Assembly: GCA_965205055.1 (NCBI GenBank)
Contig: OZ242030.1
Location: 2,790,001-2,854,000, forward strand
Direction: 5' to 3'
Length of the DNA stretch: 64,000 nt
Source of the DNA: CBDBBY01 sp965205055
Lineage (GTDB): Bacteria; Pseudomonadota; Alphaproteobacteria; Rhodobacterales; Rhodobacteraceae
The translations under genes were made by a program, and so were the position numbers. Shown piece after piece: positions 43,448-52,054 of this stretch; positions within the stretch are counted from its first letter, which is position 1; each line of letters starts with the position of its first letter. The notes under the pieces are model-generated. The model was not told the DNA's origin and did not search any database. It worked only from the letters and a program-made list of their open reading frames with translations.

Positions 43448-45046
43448 TCACATGTTTCCGCGGATCAAGTCCGACGCCTTTTCCGCAACCATAATCGTGG
43501 CTGCGTTGGTGTTGGATCCGATAAGGCTAGGGAAAATCGACGAGTCGCAAATTCGAAGGCCGTCGATTCCGTGGACCCTCAGTTCAGGATCCACGACAGC
43601 CATCTCATCGACTCCCATCTTGCACGTTCCGTTCGGATGATAGGAAGTTCGTCCGTACTGGCGTGCGTATGCTTCGAAATCGGATTGCGTCCGGACGGCT
43701 TCGTCAGGGAAATGCATGCGCTTGATGAACTTCTGCAGCGCAGGCTGGGCAAATATTTCGCGGCTGATCTTCACGCCTTCCGTTGAAATTCGAAGATCGT
43801 CTTCATCGGCGAGAAAATTGGGGTCTACGACCGCGGGGTCGGCAGGATTCGCCGACCTCAGCTGCACGCTGCCGCGACTCTTCGGCCTTGTCGCGTACGA
43901 GTTCAAGGTTATTCCGGATCCGGACGGAATGCTGGGCACGCCTTCTTCGGCCCCGGCGCCCGCCAAGAAATGAAACTGCAAATTCGGCACAGCCGCAGAG
44001 CTGTCGGAGTGCCAGAATGCTCCCCCTTCGACCACATTCGAGGTCACCGGGCCGGACTTGAACAGCCAATACTCGAGGCCCGCCAGCGCCATCCAATGCA
44101 CCTTTCGGTACTTGTCGAGGCTGGTCGGTCCTTTGAGCTCCGCAACGATGTCTATGCCGAAATGGTCCGAAAGATTTTTTCCCACGCCCGGCAACTCGTG
44201 GAACGCTCGAATGCCTAAATCGGCAAGCGCGTCAGCGGAACCGACGCCGGACAGCATCATCAGCTTGGGCGATCCGATCGCGCCGGCAGTCAATATGACC
44301 TCCTTGCCCGCAGCGGCGAATGTCGAATTCGATCCCTTGGAATACGTCACGCCGGCGGCTCTCATCCCGTCGAATTCGATCCGGTGCGCGAGGCAGCCGG
44401 TTTCCACAGTCAAGTTCTTGCGGCTCAAGACCGGCCTGAGGTATCCGACCGCCGCCGAGCAGCGTCGATAATTCCTGGTCGTCGTCTGGTATACGCCCGC
44501 CCCTTCCTGCATCGCGCCGTTGAAGTCCGGATTGTACGGCATGCCGAACTGCTGGCACGATTGGACGAACGCAAGCGTGGTCGGCTGCGGATCGGGAATG
44601 TTCGAAACCCCCAAAGGCCCTTCGGTTCCGTGGAATTCGTCCGCGAGCACTGCATTGCCCTCGGATCGGATGAAATATTTCCGGATATCTTCAAACGACC
44701 AGCCGGCGCAGCCCTCGTCCCGCGCCCACCTGTCATAGTCGGACGGATGGCCGCGAGTGAAGACTTCCGCATTTATTGACGATCCGCCTCCGATGACCCT
44801 CGCTTGAGCATACGGGATTTCACGGTCGTCCGCGTGCTTTTGCGGCGCAGTCTTGAGCCCCCAGGTGAACGGACCTGAGGTCATTTTCGCAAACCCGACA
44901 GGCATGTGGATGAGCCGATGCTTGTCGTCGCCTCCGGCTTCAAGCAGAAGCACCTTGGCTTCCTGGATTTCACTCAGCCTGCTGGCGAGAACGCAGCCTG
45001 CGGAGCCGCCGCCGACGATCACGTAATCGTATTGATCCGAAGCCAT
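43448..45046 (-). CDS. GMC family oxidoreductase (choline-dehydrogenase-like)
   Basis: A 532-residue FAD oxidoreductase. The N-terminal dinucleotide motif YVIVGGGSAGCVLASRLSE, the GMC signature region ARVIGGGSSINAEVFTRG, ILTAGAIGSPKLMMLSGVG and the catalytic-His region TSYHPNGTCKMG are all present. ATG 45046 is used; an in-frame TTG at 45058 is also possible. A TAAC-N6-GTTA operator lies about 125 bases upstream, and a TetR gene is transcribed away on the other side. Substrate is an alcohol of unknown identity. Confidence 0.9.
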   Translation of the reverse strand: MASDQYDYVIVGGGSAGCVLASRLSEIQEAKVLLLEAGGDDKHRLIHMPVGFAKMTSGPFTWGLKTAPQKHADDREIPYAQARVIGGGSSINAEVFTRGHPSDYDRWARDEGCAGWSFEDIRKYFIRSEGNAVLADEFHGTEGPLGVSNIPDPQPTTLAFVQSCQQFGMPYNPDFNGAMQEGAGVYQTTTRNYRRCSAAVGYLRPVLSRKNLTVETGCLAHRIEFDGMRAAGVTYSKGSNSTFAAAGKEVILTAGAIGSPKLMMLSGVGSADALADLGIRAFHELPGVGKNLSDHFGIDIVAELKGPTSLDKYRKVHWMALAGLEYWLFKSGPVTSNVVEGGAFWHSDSSAAVPNLQFHFLAGAGAEEGVPSIPSGSGITLNSYATRPKSRGSVQLRSANPADPAVVDPNFLADEDDLRISTEGVKISREIFAQPALQKFIKRMHFPDEAVRTQSDFEAYARQYGRTSYHPNGTCKMGVDEMAVVDPELRVHGIDGLRICDSSIFPSLIGSNTNAATIMVAEKASDLIRGNM

Positions 45047-45805
45047 CACGAAATCCAACGCGCCCGTTTGCGGAATTCGCGCGGCTGTGCAGGCGATTCA
45101 GCTTCCTTGCTCATCAGCATCTCCGTTCAATCTTGCAGCTTCAGCGCGGCTCGGCCGCGACCGCCGCCGCGATTAACCATCCAGTTACCTTACAATCGAC
45201 TCAAGCGCGAACAGTGGTCAACCGCAAATCCGGATAATTTCGGAAGAAAGTGCGGCGCGCAGCGGTCGAGGCTGACTTGGCGCAGAATTTGCAATCGACC
45301 AAAATGAGGATGCATCGTCGGTCGGAAACGACGCCGGCGTGTTTCGAAGGCGGCGGCTGCGCGCGCGCCTGCTCCGTCCGGGATGCATGGCGGGCATGTC
45401 GGAAAGAGCTTTGAAGCATGAATGCGGGTTTGGGTCGAAGCCCGGAGCCGGACCGGATGCGGTCAAGAGAGCGGATCTCTCCGGTCGAAAACTTCAAATG
45501 TTTGCGGAAATCCCGAATTCCGAATACGTGCGGACTGACGTCAACCATTCCGACAACCCCGCGCTGCGAATGGGTGTAGGAGTCTGGAAGTCGTCGTACA
45601 AAAACCGCAACGCCATTCATTTCGGTCCATTGTCCAAGATTCAAACGAAAACTCGCGCGCTCAATATCCCGGATGCCGAGACGCATCCGGGCGGCCATCG
45701 ACTCGGTCTCCGCCCGCCGCGAGATCCCCGTTCGCGAAAATCAGCTGCGAGCTGCCGGCGCGGATTCGGACGCATTCCGCATCCGCAGATTGGGACAGGC
45801 GAAAA
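45047..45805. other. Long divergent region between GMC oxidoreductase and TetR genes
   Basis: This 759-base stretch has several overlapping frames on both strands, none with a recognisable domain. It holds the operator at 45174-45187. The length suggests either a long leader for the TetR gene or a lost gene; I see no evidence for either. Confidence 0.4.
45174..45188. promoter_or_regulatory. Candidate TetR-type operator, GMC promoter copy
   Basis: TTAACCATCCAGTTACC has the half-sites TAAC and GTTA at the same spacing as the site at 35457. Fifteen bases TAACCAYMCRGTTAC fit both. The following TTACAAT resembles TTATAAT at the other site. Confidence 0.55.
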
Positions 45806-46456
45806 ATGAACGCATCGAGCGGCAGCAATCCGAGGCCCCGGAACGCGACCGCGACGAAGAGCCGGATAATGGCCGCGGCAAAGTCCGAGTTCGCGAAGAA
45901 CGGCTTGGAGGGTGCCAGAATAGACGTGATCGCCGAGAAGGCCCAAGCCAACAAAAGGATGATCTATCACTACTTCAACAGCAAAGCGGAGTTGTTCCGG
46001 AGGGTTCTGGAAGAAGCTTACGCCGACATCCGGTCTGCGGAACAGGAGCTGGAACTCGAGCATCTTCCGCCCAAAGATGCGCTGGTGTCGCTGTTGAAGT
46101 TCACTTGGAACTATTATCTTGAAAATCCGGAGTTCCTGTCCCTTGTGAACACGGAAAATCTCCACAAAGCGCGCCATCTGGAGAAATCGGACGTCATCCA
46201 CAGGATGAGCCGCAGATTCGTAAGCATGGTCAACCAAATTCTAGTCCGAGGAGTCGAATCGAACGACTTTCGGCCGGGGATCGACCCTGTGCAGCTCAAT
46301 CTGACAATCGCGGCGATCGGCTATTATTATCTGACCAACAGATACACCGGATCCATTCTGTTCGAGCGCGATCTGATGGATCCGCATGCACTGGACGAAA
46401 GACTCCTCTTCAATGTCGAAACGATATTGCGGCTGGTTTCCAAGGAGACGGAATGA
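45806..46456 (+). CDS. TetR family transcriptional regulator
   Basis: A 216-residue TetR-family repressor. The HTH spans about residues 18-62 (IMAAAKSEFAKNGLEGARID, VIAEKAQANKRMIYHYFNSK). The C-terminal ligand domain has FTWNYYLENPEFLSLVNTEN. It is divergent from the GMC oxidoreductase gene and lies upstream of the methyltransferase operon. It is the best candidate to bind the two TAAC-N6-GTTA sites; the ligand is unknown. Confidence 0.9.
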   Translation: MNASSGSNPRPRNATATKSRIMAAAKSEFAKNGLEGARIDVIAEKAQANKRMIYHYFNSKAELFRRVLEEAYADIRSAEQELELEHLPPKDALVSLLKFTWNYYLENPEFLSLVNTENLHKARHLEKSDVIHRMSRRFVSMVNQILVRGVESNDFRPGIDPVQLNLTIAAIGYYYLTNRYTGSILFERDLMDPHALDERLLFNVETILRLVSKETE

Positions 46457-46776
46457 GCGGACGGACCCGATCTTGATGCCGTCGTTTCGGACAAGCCGAT
46501 GCTTGGCGAGCGGACCAAAAGAGAACGCAATTATTGCCGGAATTGGCCTGGGTCGTCTCTTTTTGCCCGGATCCAACAAATGGTTCCGACAAGCTGGCTG
46601 GTCGGAGTTCGCATTGACGGTTCTGCACCGATGCCGACGGCATGACCATTCGGCCAGCGCCGCCCGCAATCTGCTGCCTCGGCCAAATTCGACAGCATTT
46701 GCGTCGTATTCTTGACATACCCCGCCGCCGACTCATTTACTACTCCTGCCAATATTGAACGCATTCGCGAGGCTTG
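46457..46776. other. Leader region of the methyltransferase operon
   Basis: This is 320 bases between the TetR gene and the MttB-like gene. No gene and no riboswitch-like fold was recognised. It contains the promoter-like pair annotated at 46712. Confidence 0.4.
46712..46741 (+). promoter_or_regulatory. Possible sigma70 promoter before the MttB-like operon
   Basis: A consensus TTGACA at 46712-46717 is followed after 18 bases by TTTACT (four of six matches to TATAAT). The expected start would give a leader of about 30 bases ending in GCGAGGCTTG before the ATG. Confidence 0.4.
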
Positions 46777-48321
46777 ATGGTCAGAAAAGGAACTCGGCGC
46801 GGCCGAAAAAGGCGCGCCGAAGCGAACGAAGCGGATTCCGATTCGCCTGCGGTGTGGCCGGGTTTGGAAGGCGGCTGCTATTGCCCGCTGTCCGAACAGG
46901 AAGTCGCGGCAGTCCACGACTCGGCGCTCATGCTGCTCGAGTCGCTCGGCCTGTGCCAGGCAACTCCTTCAATGATTGAAAGGGTGACGTCCGCGGGCGG
47001 CGTCATGGCCGACGACGGGCGTCTCAGGTTTCCCCGCGATCTGGTGGAATCCGCAATCCGGAATGCGAGGCGCGAAATCACGCTTCATGGCCGGAATGCA
47101 GGACTCGACATCACCCTGGGAGGCCGCAGGGTGCACATGAGTTCCGGCGGCGGCGCTCCGAACGTCGTCGACATGGAAAGCGGGCAATACCGCATGGGCG
47201 GATTGAAGGATCTCTACGATGCGGCGCGGTTGTGCGACGCATTGGCGCATGTCCATCATTTCAGCCGCTCGGTCATTGCGAGCGACGCGCCGACGAACCG
47301 TCTTCTGGATGTCAACACGGCTTACGCATGCCTTGCCGGCACCGCGAAGCCGGTCGCCATGAGCATCGTGGAAGCGGACAATGTGCCGCTTGTCGCCGAC
47401 ATGTGTTACGAACTCGCAGGCGGCGAGCAAGAATTTCGCGACCGGCCGTTCCTGACGGTTCTCGCTTGCCACGTGGTGCCGCCCATGCGGTTCGCGGAAG
47501 ACTCCTGCGATGTCGTGGAGGCCGCCATTCTGGCCGGATTTCCCGTCCAGCTGATTTCTGCCGGACAAGCAGGCGCAACCAGCCCCGCGGCGATTGCGGG
47601 ATCGCTCGTCCAAGCCGTCGCGGAAACCCTCGCGGGGCTTGTGCATGCGCAGCTCGTCGACCCGGACGCCAAGGCGATCTTCGCGCCCAAGCCGTTGGTT
47701 GCAGACCTCCGCACGGGCGCGATGTCGGGCGGCGGCGGCGAGCAGGCGGTCTTGATGGCGGCGGCGGCGCAGATGGGACGGCATTATGATCTGCCGACGT
47801 CTTCAATCGCCGGAATCACCGATTCAAAGATTCCGGACGCCCAGCACGGATCCGAAAAGACTCTGGCCGTATCGCTTGCGGCGCACGCAGGCTCCAATCT
47901 CATCACGCAAGCCTGCGGAATGCAGGCAAGTTTGCTGGGGGTGTCTTTCGAAGGATATGTGGCCGACAACGACATGCTGGGCAACATCCTCCGAACAATC
48001 CGCGGCGTCGAAGCGACCCCCGACAACATGTCGACCGACGCCATCGCGGAGGTTTGCCTCGGCGAAGGCCATTATCTCGGGCACGGGCAAACGCTGGAAA
48101 GAATGAAATCCGACTATGCGTACCCGGAGCTTGGCGACCGGAGGACGCCGGAAGACTGGTTCGAGGCCGGCGCGAGCGCGCTTCGACACCGTGCCAAGGA
48201 TCGCGCTCGACTGATCCTCGACGGGCATTTTCCCGAGCTGATACCGGCCGAAATCGACCGAGGCCTCCGAAAGAATTTCGACATCATGCTTTCGCGCGAC
48301 GACATGCGTGCGAATACATGA
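46777..48321 (+). CDS. MttB-superfamily methyltransferase, non-pyrrolysine type
   Basis: A 514-residue member of the trimethylamine methyltransferase (MttB) superfamily: VMSSGGGAPNVVDME-like region (HMSSGGGAPNVVDMESGQYR), VEADNVPLVADMCYELAGG, LLGVSFEGYVADNDMLGNIL. There is no in-frame amber codon, so it lacks pyrrolysine; such members act on other quaternary amines such as glycine betaine or carnitine. GAGG precedes ATG 46777. It is the first of four genes linked by ATGA overlaps. No corrinoid protein gene is adjacent, so the methyl acceptor is unclear. Confidence 0.85.
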   Translation: MVRKGTRRGRKRRAEANEADSDSPAVWPGLEGGCYCPLSEQEVAAVHDSALMLLESLGLCQATPSMIERVTSAGGVMADDGRLRFPRDLVESAIRNARREITLHGRNAGLDITLGGRRVHMSSGGGAPNVVDMESGQYRMGGLKDLYDAARLCDALAHVHHFSRSVIASDAPTNRLLDVNTAYACLAGTAKPVAMSIVEADNVPLVADMCYELAGGEQEFRDRPFLTVLACHVVPPMRFAEDSCDVVEAAILAGFPVQLISAGQAGATSPAAIAGSLVQAVAETLAGLVHAQLVDPDAKAIFAPKPLVADLRTGAMSGGGGEQAVLMAAAAQMGRHYDLPTSSIAGITDSKIPDAQHGSEKTLAVSLAAHAGSNLITQACGMQASLLGVSFEGYVADNDMLGNILRTIRGVEATPDNMSTDAIAEVCLGEGHYLGHGQTLERMKSDYAYPELGDRRTPEDWFEAGASALRHRAKDRARLILDGHFPELIPAEIDRGLRKNFDIMLSRDDMRANT

Positions 48322-49655
48322 AGAGCCACCCGCCCGGCGGCAGCGCCGAACTGCACCGCCGCGCGAAAGGGCTGATGCCGGGAGGCGTCAGCCACGAATT
48401 GCGGTTTCGGCGGCCACATCCGCTATATATCGAAAAGGCCCAAGGAGCCGTGAAGTGGGAGGTCGGCGGCCGCAGGATCATCGATTTCAAGATGGGATCG
48501 GCGAGCCAGATGCTCGGACACTGCCACCCCGACATCGTGGCGGCGCTGCAAAGGCAGGCGTCGGAAACGATATTCACGTCCGATTGCCATCGGATGGAGA
48601 TCGAATGGGCCGAGGCGATCAATTCGCTTTACCCGTCGGCCGACCTCACGCGTTTCACATCATCCGGAACCGAAGCGACGATGTTGGCATTGATGCTGGG
48701 ACGAGCCTACACCGGCCGCTCCGGGATCTTGCGCATCGACGGCCATTATCATGGTTGGCACGACCATCTTTCAAAGGGCGCGAAGGCGGGTTCCGACAGG
48801 GCCGTGTCGCTCGGCGTCCCGAAGGCGATCCAATCGCTGGCTGCAGTCGTTCCGGCCTCCTTGGAAATCATCCGCGAACGCCTGAAGGACGACCGGTTCG
48901 GCACCGTCATCCTCGAGGCGTCAGGAGCGAACTACGGCTCGGTCCCTTTTCCGCCCGGATTTCTGGAAGGCGTGCGGACGCTGGCGACCGAAGCAGGCGC
49001 GGTCCTGGTCTTCGACGAGATCATAACCGGCTTCAGATGGTCGCCCGGCGGCCTTCAATCCCGCGACGGAATTGTTCCCGACCTCACCGCCCTCGCCAAA
49101 ATCCTCACCGGCGGTCTGCCCGGAGGCGCGGTTTCGGGCCGGGCCGACATCATGGGGCTTCTCGATCCGGACGTGCGCCGGGACGGCTTCTCTCCGCCGG
49201 TCAGCCACAAGGGCACCTTCAATGCGTCCCACCTTGTCGCCGCCGGAGCATTGGCGGCGATGCGGCACCTCAAGACCGGGAAACCGCAAGCGGCAGCCGA
49301 CGCGATGGCCGCGAAACTGCGCGCCGGGCTTCGGACCATTCTTTCGGATTTGTCCATCGAGGGGGCCGCGTACGGGGAGAGTTCGACCTTCCATATTTAT
49401 CTTGGAGAGTGCGACGGGACGGTTCGGGCGCTTTCCCCCGAACGCATTCGCGGAATGCCTTCAACAATGGTCGGAGCCGTCCGGAACGCGCTGCTTGCCG
49501 ACGGCGTGGAATTGATGAGTTATCTGTCCGGCGTCACATCCGCCGCGCACGACAATGCATTGATCGACGAAGCGCTCGGCATATTCGAATCGGCGTTCCG
49601 CGAATTGAAACGCGGCGGAGTGATCGGCAAAACGCAAAGGGAGCGGCAGCAATGA
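48318..49655 (+). CDS. Class III aminotransferase (GSA-aminomutase-like)
   Basis: A 445-residue PLP enzyme of the class III/glutamate-1-semialdehyde aminomutase type. The PLP lysine is K261 in ALAKILTGGLPGGAVSG, with D233 in VFDEIITGFR and SSGTEA at 115-120. It is unlikely to be the haem-pathway HemL because it sits inside a catabolic operon and starts in an ATGA overlap with the methyltransferase gene. It probably transaminates or isomerises an amino compound made by the neighbouring enzymes. Confidence 0.86.
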   Translation: MKSHPPGGSAELHRRAKGLMPGGVSHELRFRRPHPLYIEKAQGAVKWEVGGRRIIDFKMGSASQMLGHCHPDIVAALQRQASETIFTSDCHRMEIEWAEAINSLYPSADLTRFTSSGTEATMLALMLGRAYTGRSGILRIDGHYHGWHDHLSKGAKAGSDRAVSLGVPKAIQSLAAVVPASLEIIRERLKDDRFGTVILEASGANYGSVPFPPGFLEGVRTLATEAGAVLVFDEIITGFRWSPGGLQSRDGIVPDLTALAKILTGGLPGGAVSGRADIMGLLDPDVRRDGFSPPVSHKGTFNASHLVAAGALAAMRHLKTGKPQAAADAMAAKLRAGLRTILSDLSIEGAAYGESSTFHIYLGECDGTVRALSPERIRGMPSTMVGAVRNALLADGVELMSYLSGVTSAAHDNALIDEALGIFESAFRELKRGGVIGKTQRERQQ

Positions 49656-52054
49656 TTCATGCAAGAGCTGCGATCATCGGCGGCGGAATCATGGGAGCTT
49701 CCGCGCTCTACCATCTCGTCCGCAACGGATGGGCCGACACCGTGCTCTTGGAAAAGGCCGAACTGACCTCCGGGTCCACTTGGCACGCGGCCGGCCAGAT
49801 CACGCATGCGGTGGGCTCGCATGTGATGGGCTGGATCAACAAGGCGAGCATCGAGTGCTACAAGGAAGCGGAAGCGGCTTCCGGCCAAAGCGTCGGATGG
49901 CACGAATGCGGCGGACTCCGCGTTGCCCGGGACGCGGACGAACTCGATTGGCTGAAGTCCATGCTCGGCATCGGGAAAGGCTTGGACTTGCCCATGGAGC
50001 TTGTCGGTCCCGATGCCATGAAAAAGCTGCACCCGTACTATGAGACCGACGGAATCATCGCCGCCCTCCATACGCCCTTCGACGGGCATGTGGACCCTTC
50101 AGGCGCCACTTTCGCGCTGGCCGCCGCCGCCAGGTCCTCGGGAGGCGCCGTCATCAAGCGAAACCGCGTTCTCGGCGCGGAGCGGCGCGGTTCCGATTGG
50201 CTGCTCCGAACTGAACAAGACGATGTGATTGCGGAGCACGTGGTCGTCGCCGCAGGCGCCTACGCAAACCAAGTCGGCGCATGGTTCGGGCTTGAATTGC
50301 CCTCCGTCAACTGCCTCCACCACTACTTCGTCACTGAGCCCGTCCCGGAATTCGCTGGCCGCGAGACTGAACTGCCGGTTATTCGGGACAACTTCATCGA
50401 GGGCTACGTCCGGCAGGAGCAGAAGTCGGCATTGATCGGCGTTTTTGAAAATGAGGATGCCCCGACCGCGTGGGACGACGGAGGGCCATGGGACGCCGAA
50501 CATCCCTTGTTCGAGGCGGATTACGAACGGGTCGGCGACTTTCTGGAACTCGCGATCTCGCGAATGCCGGTCTTGGCGAATCTCGGCATCCGCCGAGCCG
50601 TCCGCGGCATTCTCTCGCACACGCCCGACGGCGGAATGCTGGTCGGCCCGTCCGGCGTGCGCAATGTCTGGCTGGCTTGCGGCTCGTCGATAGGACTCGC
50701 CTGGGGCGGAGGGTCCGGACGCGCGCTGGCGGACTGGATGGTGCACGGATCGGCGGAAATCTCCACCAGAGGCTTGGATCCCAGGCGGTACGGGGGCTAC
50801 GCCGACAGGACCTACGCGATGGCCGTGTCCAAGGAGGACTTCGAGACCAGGCACCAAACCCCCGTTCCGGGATTTCAGCGCCTTGCGGGGCGTCCGTGGC
50901 GAAAGCATCCCGTTTATGAAAGGCTTGCCGAGAAAGGCGCGGTCTTCGGCGAGGTCGCGGGATGGGAACGTCCGCGATGGTTCGCGGCGGCGCCCGAAAA
51001 AGAAGATTCGAACGGCTGGCGCCGCCAGCCTTGGCACGACGCGGCCGCCCGCGAGGCATCCGCAGTCCGCGAGTCGGCGGGCGTGATCGATCTGTCCGCT
51101 TTCGCGCAATTCGAAATCACCGGCCGCGACGCTCGCGCATTCCTCGACCGCTTGTCGGCAAACAGGATTCCGACGGCGGACGGACGGATCGCTCTTTGCC
51201 ACCTGATCAACGAGCAAGGCAGATTCGAGGCCGAACTCACTGTCGCGCGCCTTGATGCAAACCGCTACTTCACCGGATCGCCCATAATGAGGCGGCGCTC
51301 GGATTTGCAATGGCTGCGCGAGAACATGCTGCCGGGCCAGGACGTCGCGATCAGGGATTTGAGCGACGATTGGGGACTTCTGGCGCTGGCGGGTCCGGCA
51401 TCGCGCCGCATCCTCGCCCATGCGACGAACATCGACCTTGGCAATGAGGCGTTCCCTTGGATGACGGCCAAATCGATTCGCTTGTTCGGCGTCGAAGTCG
51501 TTGCGCTGCGCATGAGTTTCACGGGCGAACTCGGCTGGGAGCTTCACATGCCCTTGGACAGCATCGCCGAAGTTTACGAAGGGCTGTTCGAGGCCGGCGC
51601 GGATCACGGCCTCTGCGATCTGGGAAGCCACGCATTCAATTCCCTGCGGATGGAAAAAGCCTATCGCGCTTCTGCGGAGTTGACGCCGGACATCGGCATG
51701 GTCGAAGCGGGCATGCTCCGGTTTTTTCGTCCGGAAGGCCGCGAGTTCATCGGCAAGGACGCTACGCTCAAGGCGATGGATGAAGGACCGCGCTGGCGCC
51801 TTGCCTACCTGGAAGTGGACGCCGACGATGCGGACTGCCATGGCGGCGAGGCGATATTGCACCACGGCCGCGCGGTCGGCCTCGTCAGTTCCGGAGCCTA
51901 CGGTTATTTCACCGGCAAGAGCCTCGCATTCGGATTCGTGCAAGCCGAATGCTCCGCCGAGGAGCTGACGGTGATGATCCTCGGCGAAGAGCGCGCCGCG
52001 CGCAAGCTCGCTTGTCCGGCGCACGATCCGTCAAGCCTGAGGCCCCGGCAATGA
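49652..52054 (+). CDS. Dimethylglycine/sarcosine dehydrogenase-like FAD-GcvT protein
   Basis: An 800-residue two-part enzyme. The N-terminal half is a DAO-type FAD domain (AAIIGGGIMGASALYHL), with the His in GSTWHAAGQI that carries covalent FAD in dimethylglycine and sarcosine dehydrogenases. From about residue 430 it is a GcvT-like folate domain (FEITGRDARAFLDRLSAN, RMSFTGELGWELHMP, SLRMEKAYRA), which takes up the C1 unit. It should oxidatively demethylate a secondary or tertiary N-methyl amine. The frame is open to 48308, but ATG 49652 (ATGA overlap) is the true start. The stop overlaps the TPP gene. Confidence 0.9.
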   Translation: MIHARAAIIGGGIMGASALYHLVRNGWADTVLLEKAELTSGSTWHAAGQITHAVGSHVMGWINKASIECYKEAEAASGQSVGWHECGGLRVARDADELDWLKSMLGIGKGLDLPMELVGPDAMKKLHPYYETDGIIAALHTPFDGHVDPSGATFALAAAARSSGGAVIKRNRVLGAERRGSDWLLRTEQDDVIAEHVVVAAGAYANQVGAWFGLELPSVNCLHHYFVTEPVPEFAGRETELPVIRDNFIEGYVRQEQKSALIGVFENEDAPTAWDDGGPWDAEHPLFEADYERVGDFLELAISRMPVLANLGIRRAVRGILSHTPDGGMLVGPSGVRNVWLACGSSIGLAWGGGSGRALADWMVHGSAEISTRGLDPRRYGGYADRTYAMAVSKEDFETRHQTPVPGFQRLAGRPWRKHPVYERLAEKGAVFGEVAGWERPRWFAAAPEKEDSNGWRRQPWHDAAAREASAVRESAGVIDLSAFAQFEITGRDARAFLDRLSANRIPTADGRIALCHLINEQGRFEAELTVARLDANRYFTGSPIMRRRSDLQWLRENMLPGQDVAIRDLSDDWGLLALAGPASRRILAHATNIDLGNEAFPWMTAKSIRLFGVEVVALRMSFTGELGWELHMPLDSIAEVYEGLFEAGADHGLCDLGSHAFNSLRMEKAYRASAELTPDIGMVEAGMLRFFRPEGREFIGKDATLKAMDEGPRWRLAYLEVDADDADCHGGEAILHHGRAVGLVSSGAYGYFTGKSLAFGFVQAECSAEELTVMILGEERAARKLACPAHDPSSLRPRQ

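Noticed and set aside
46777..48321. Pyrrolysine (in-frame amber) in the MttB-like gene
   Set aside because: The frame runs to its stop with no internal TAG, so this is a non-Pyl member.
48308..49651. Upstream extension of the FAD-GcvT frame to 1248 codons
   Set aside because: It would overlap the aminotransferase gene completely in another frame and reads as Arg-rich nonsense; ATG 49652 with an ATGA overlap is the natural start.
48318..49655. HemL (haem biosynthesis) assignment
   Set aside because: The sequence is GSA-aminomutase-like, but the ATGA-linked catabolic operon argues against a housekeeping role.
50099..52024. 641-codon open frame on the minus strand
   Set aside because: It is antisense to the dimethylglycine-dehydrogenase-like gene and has no domain signature.
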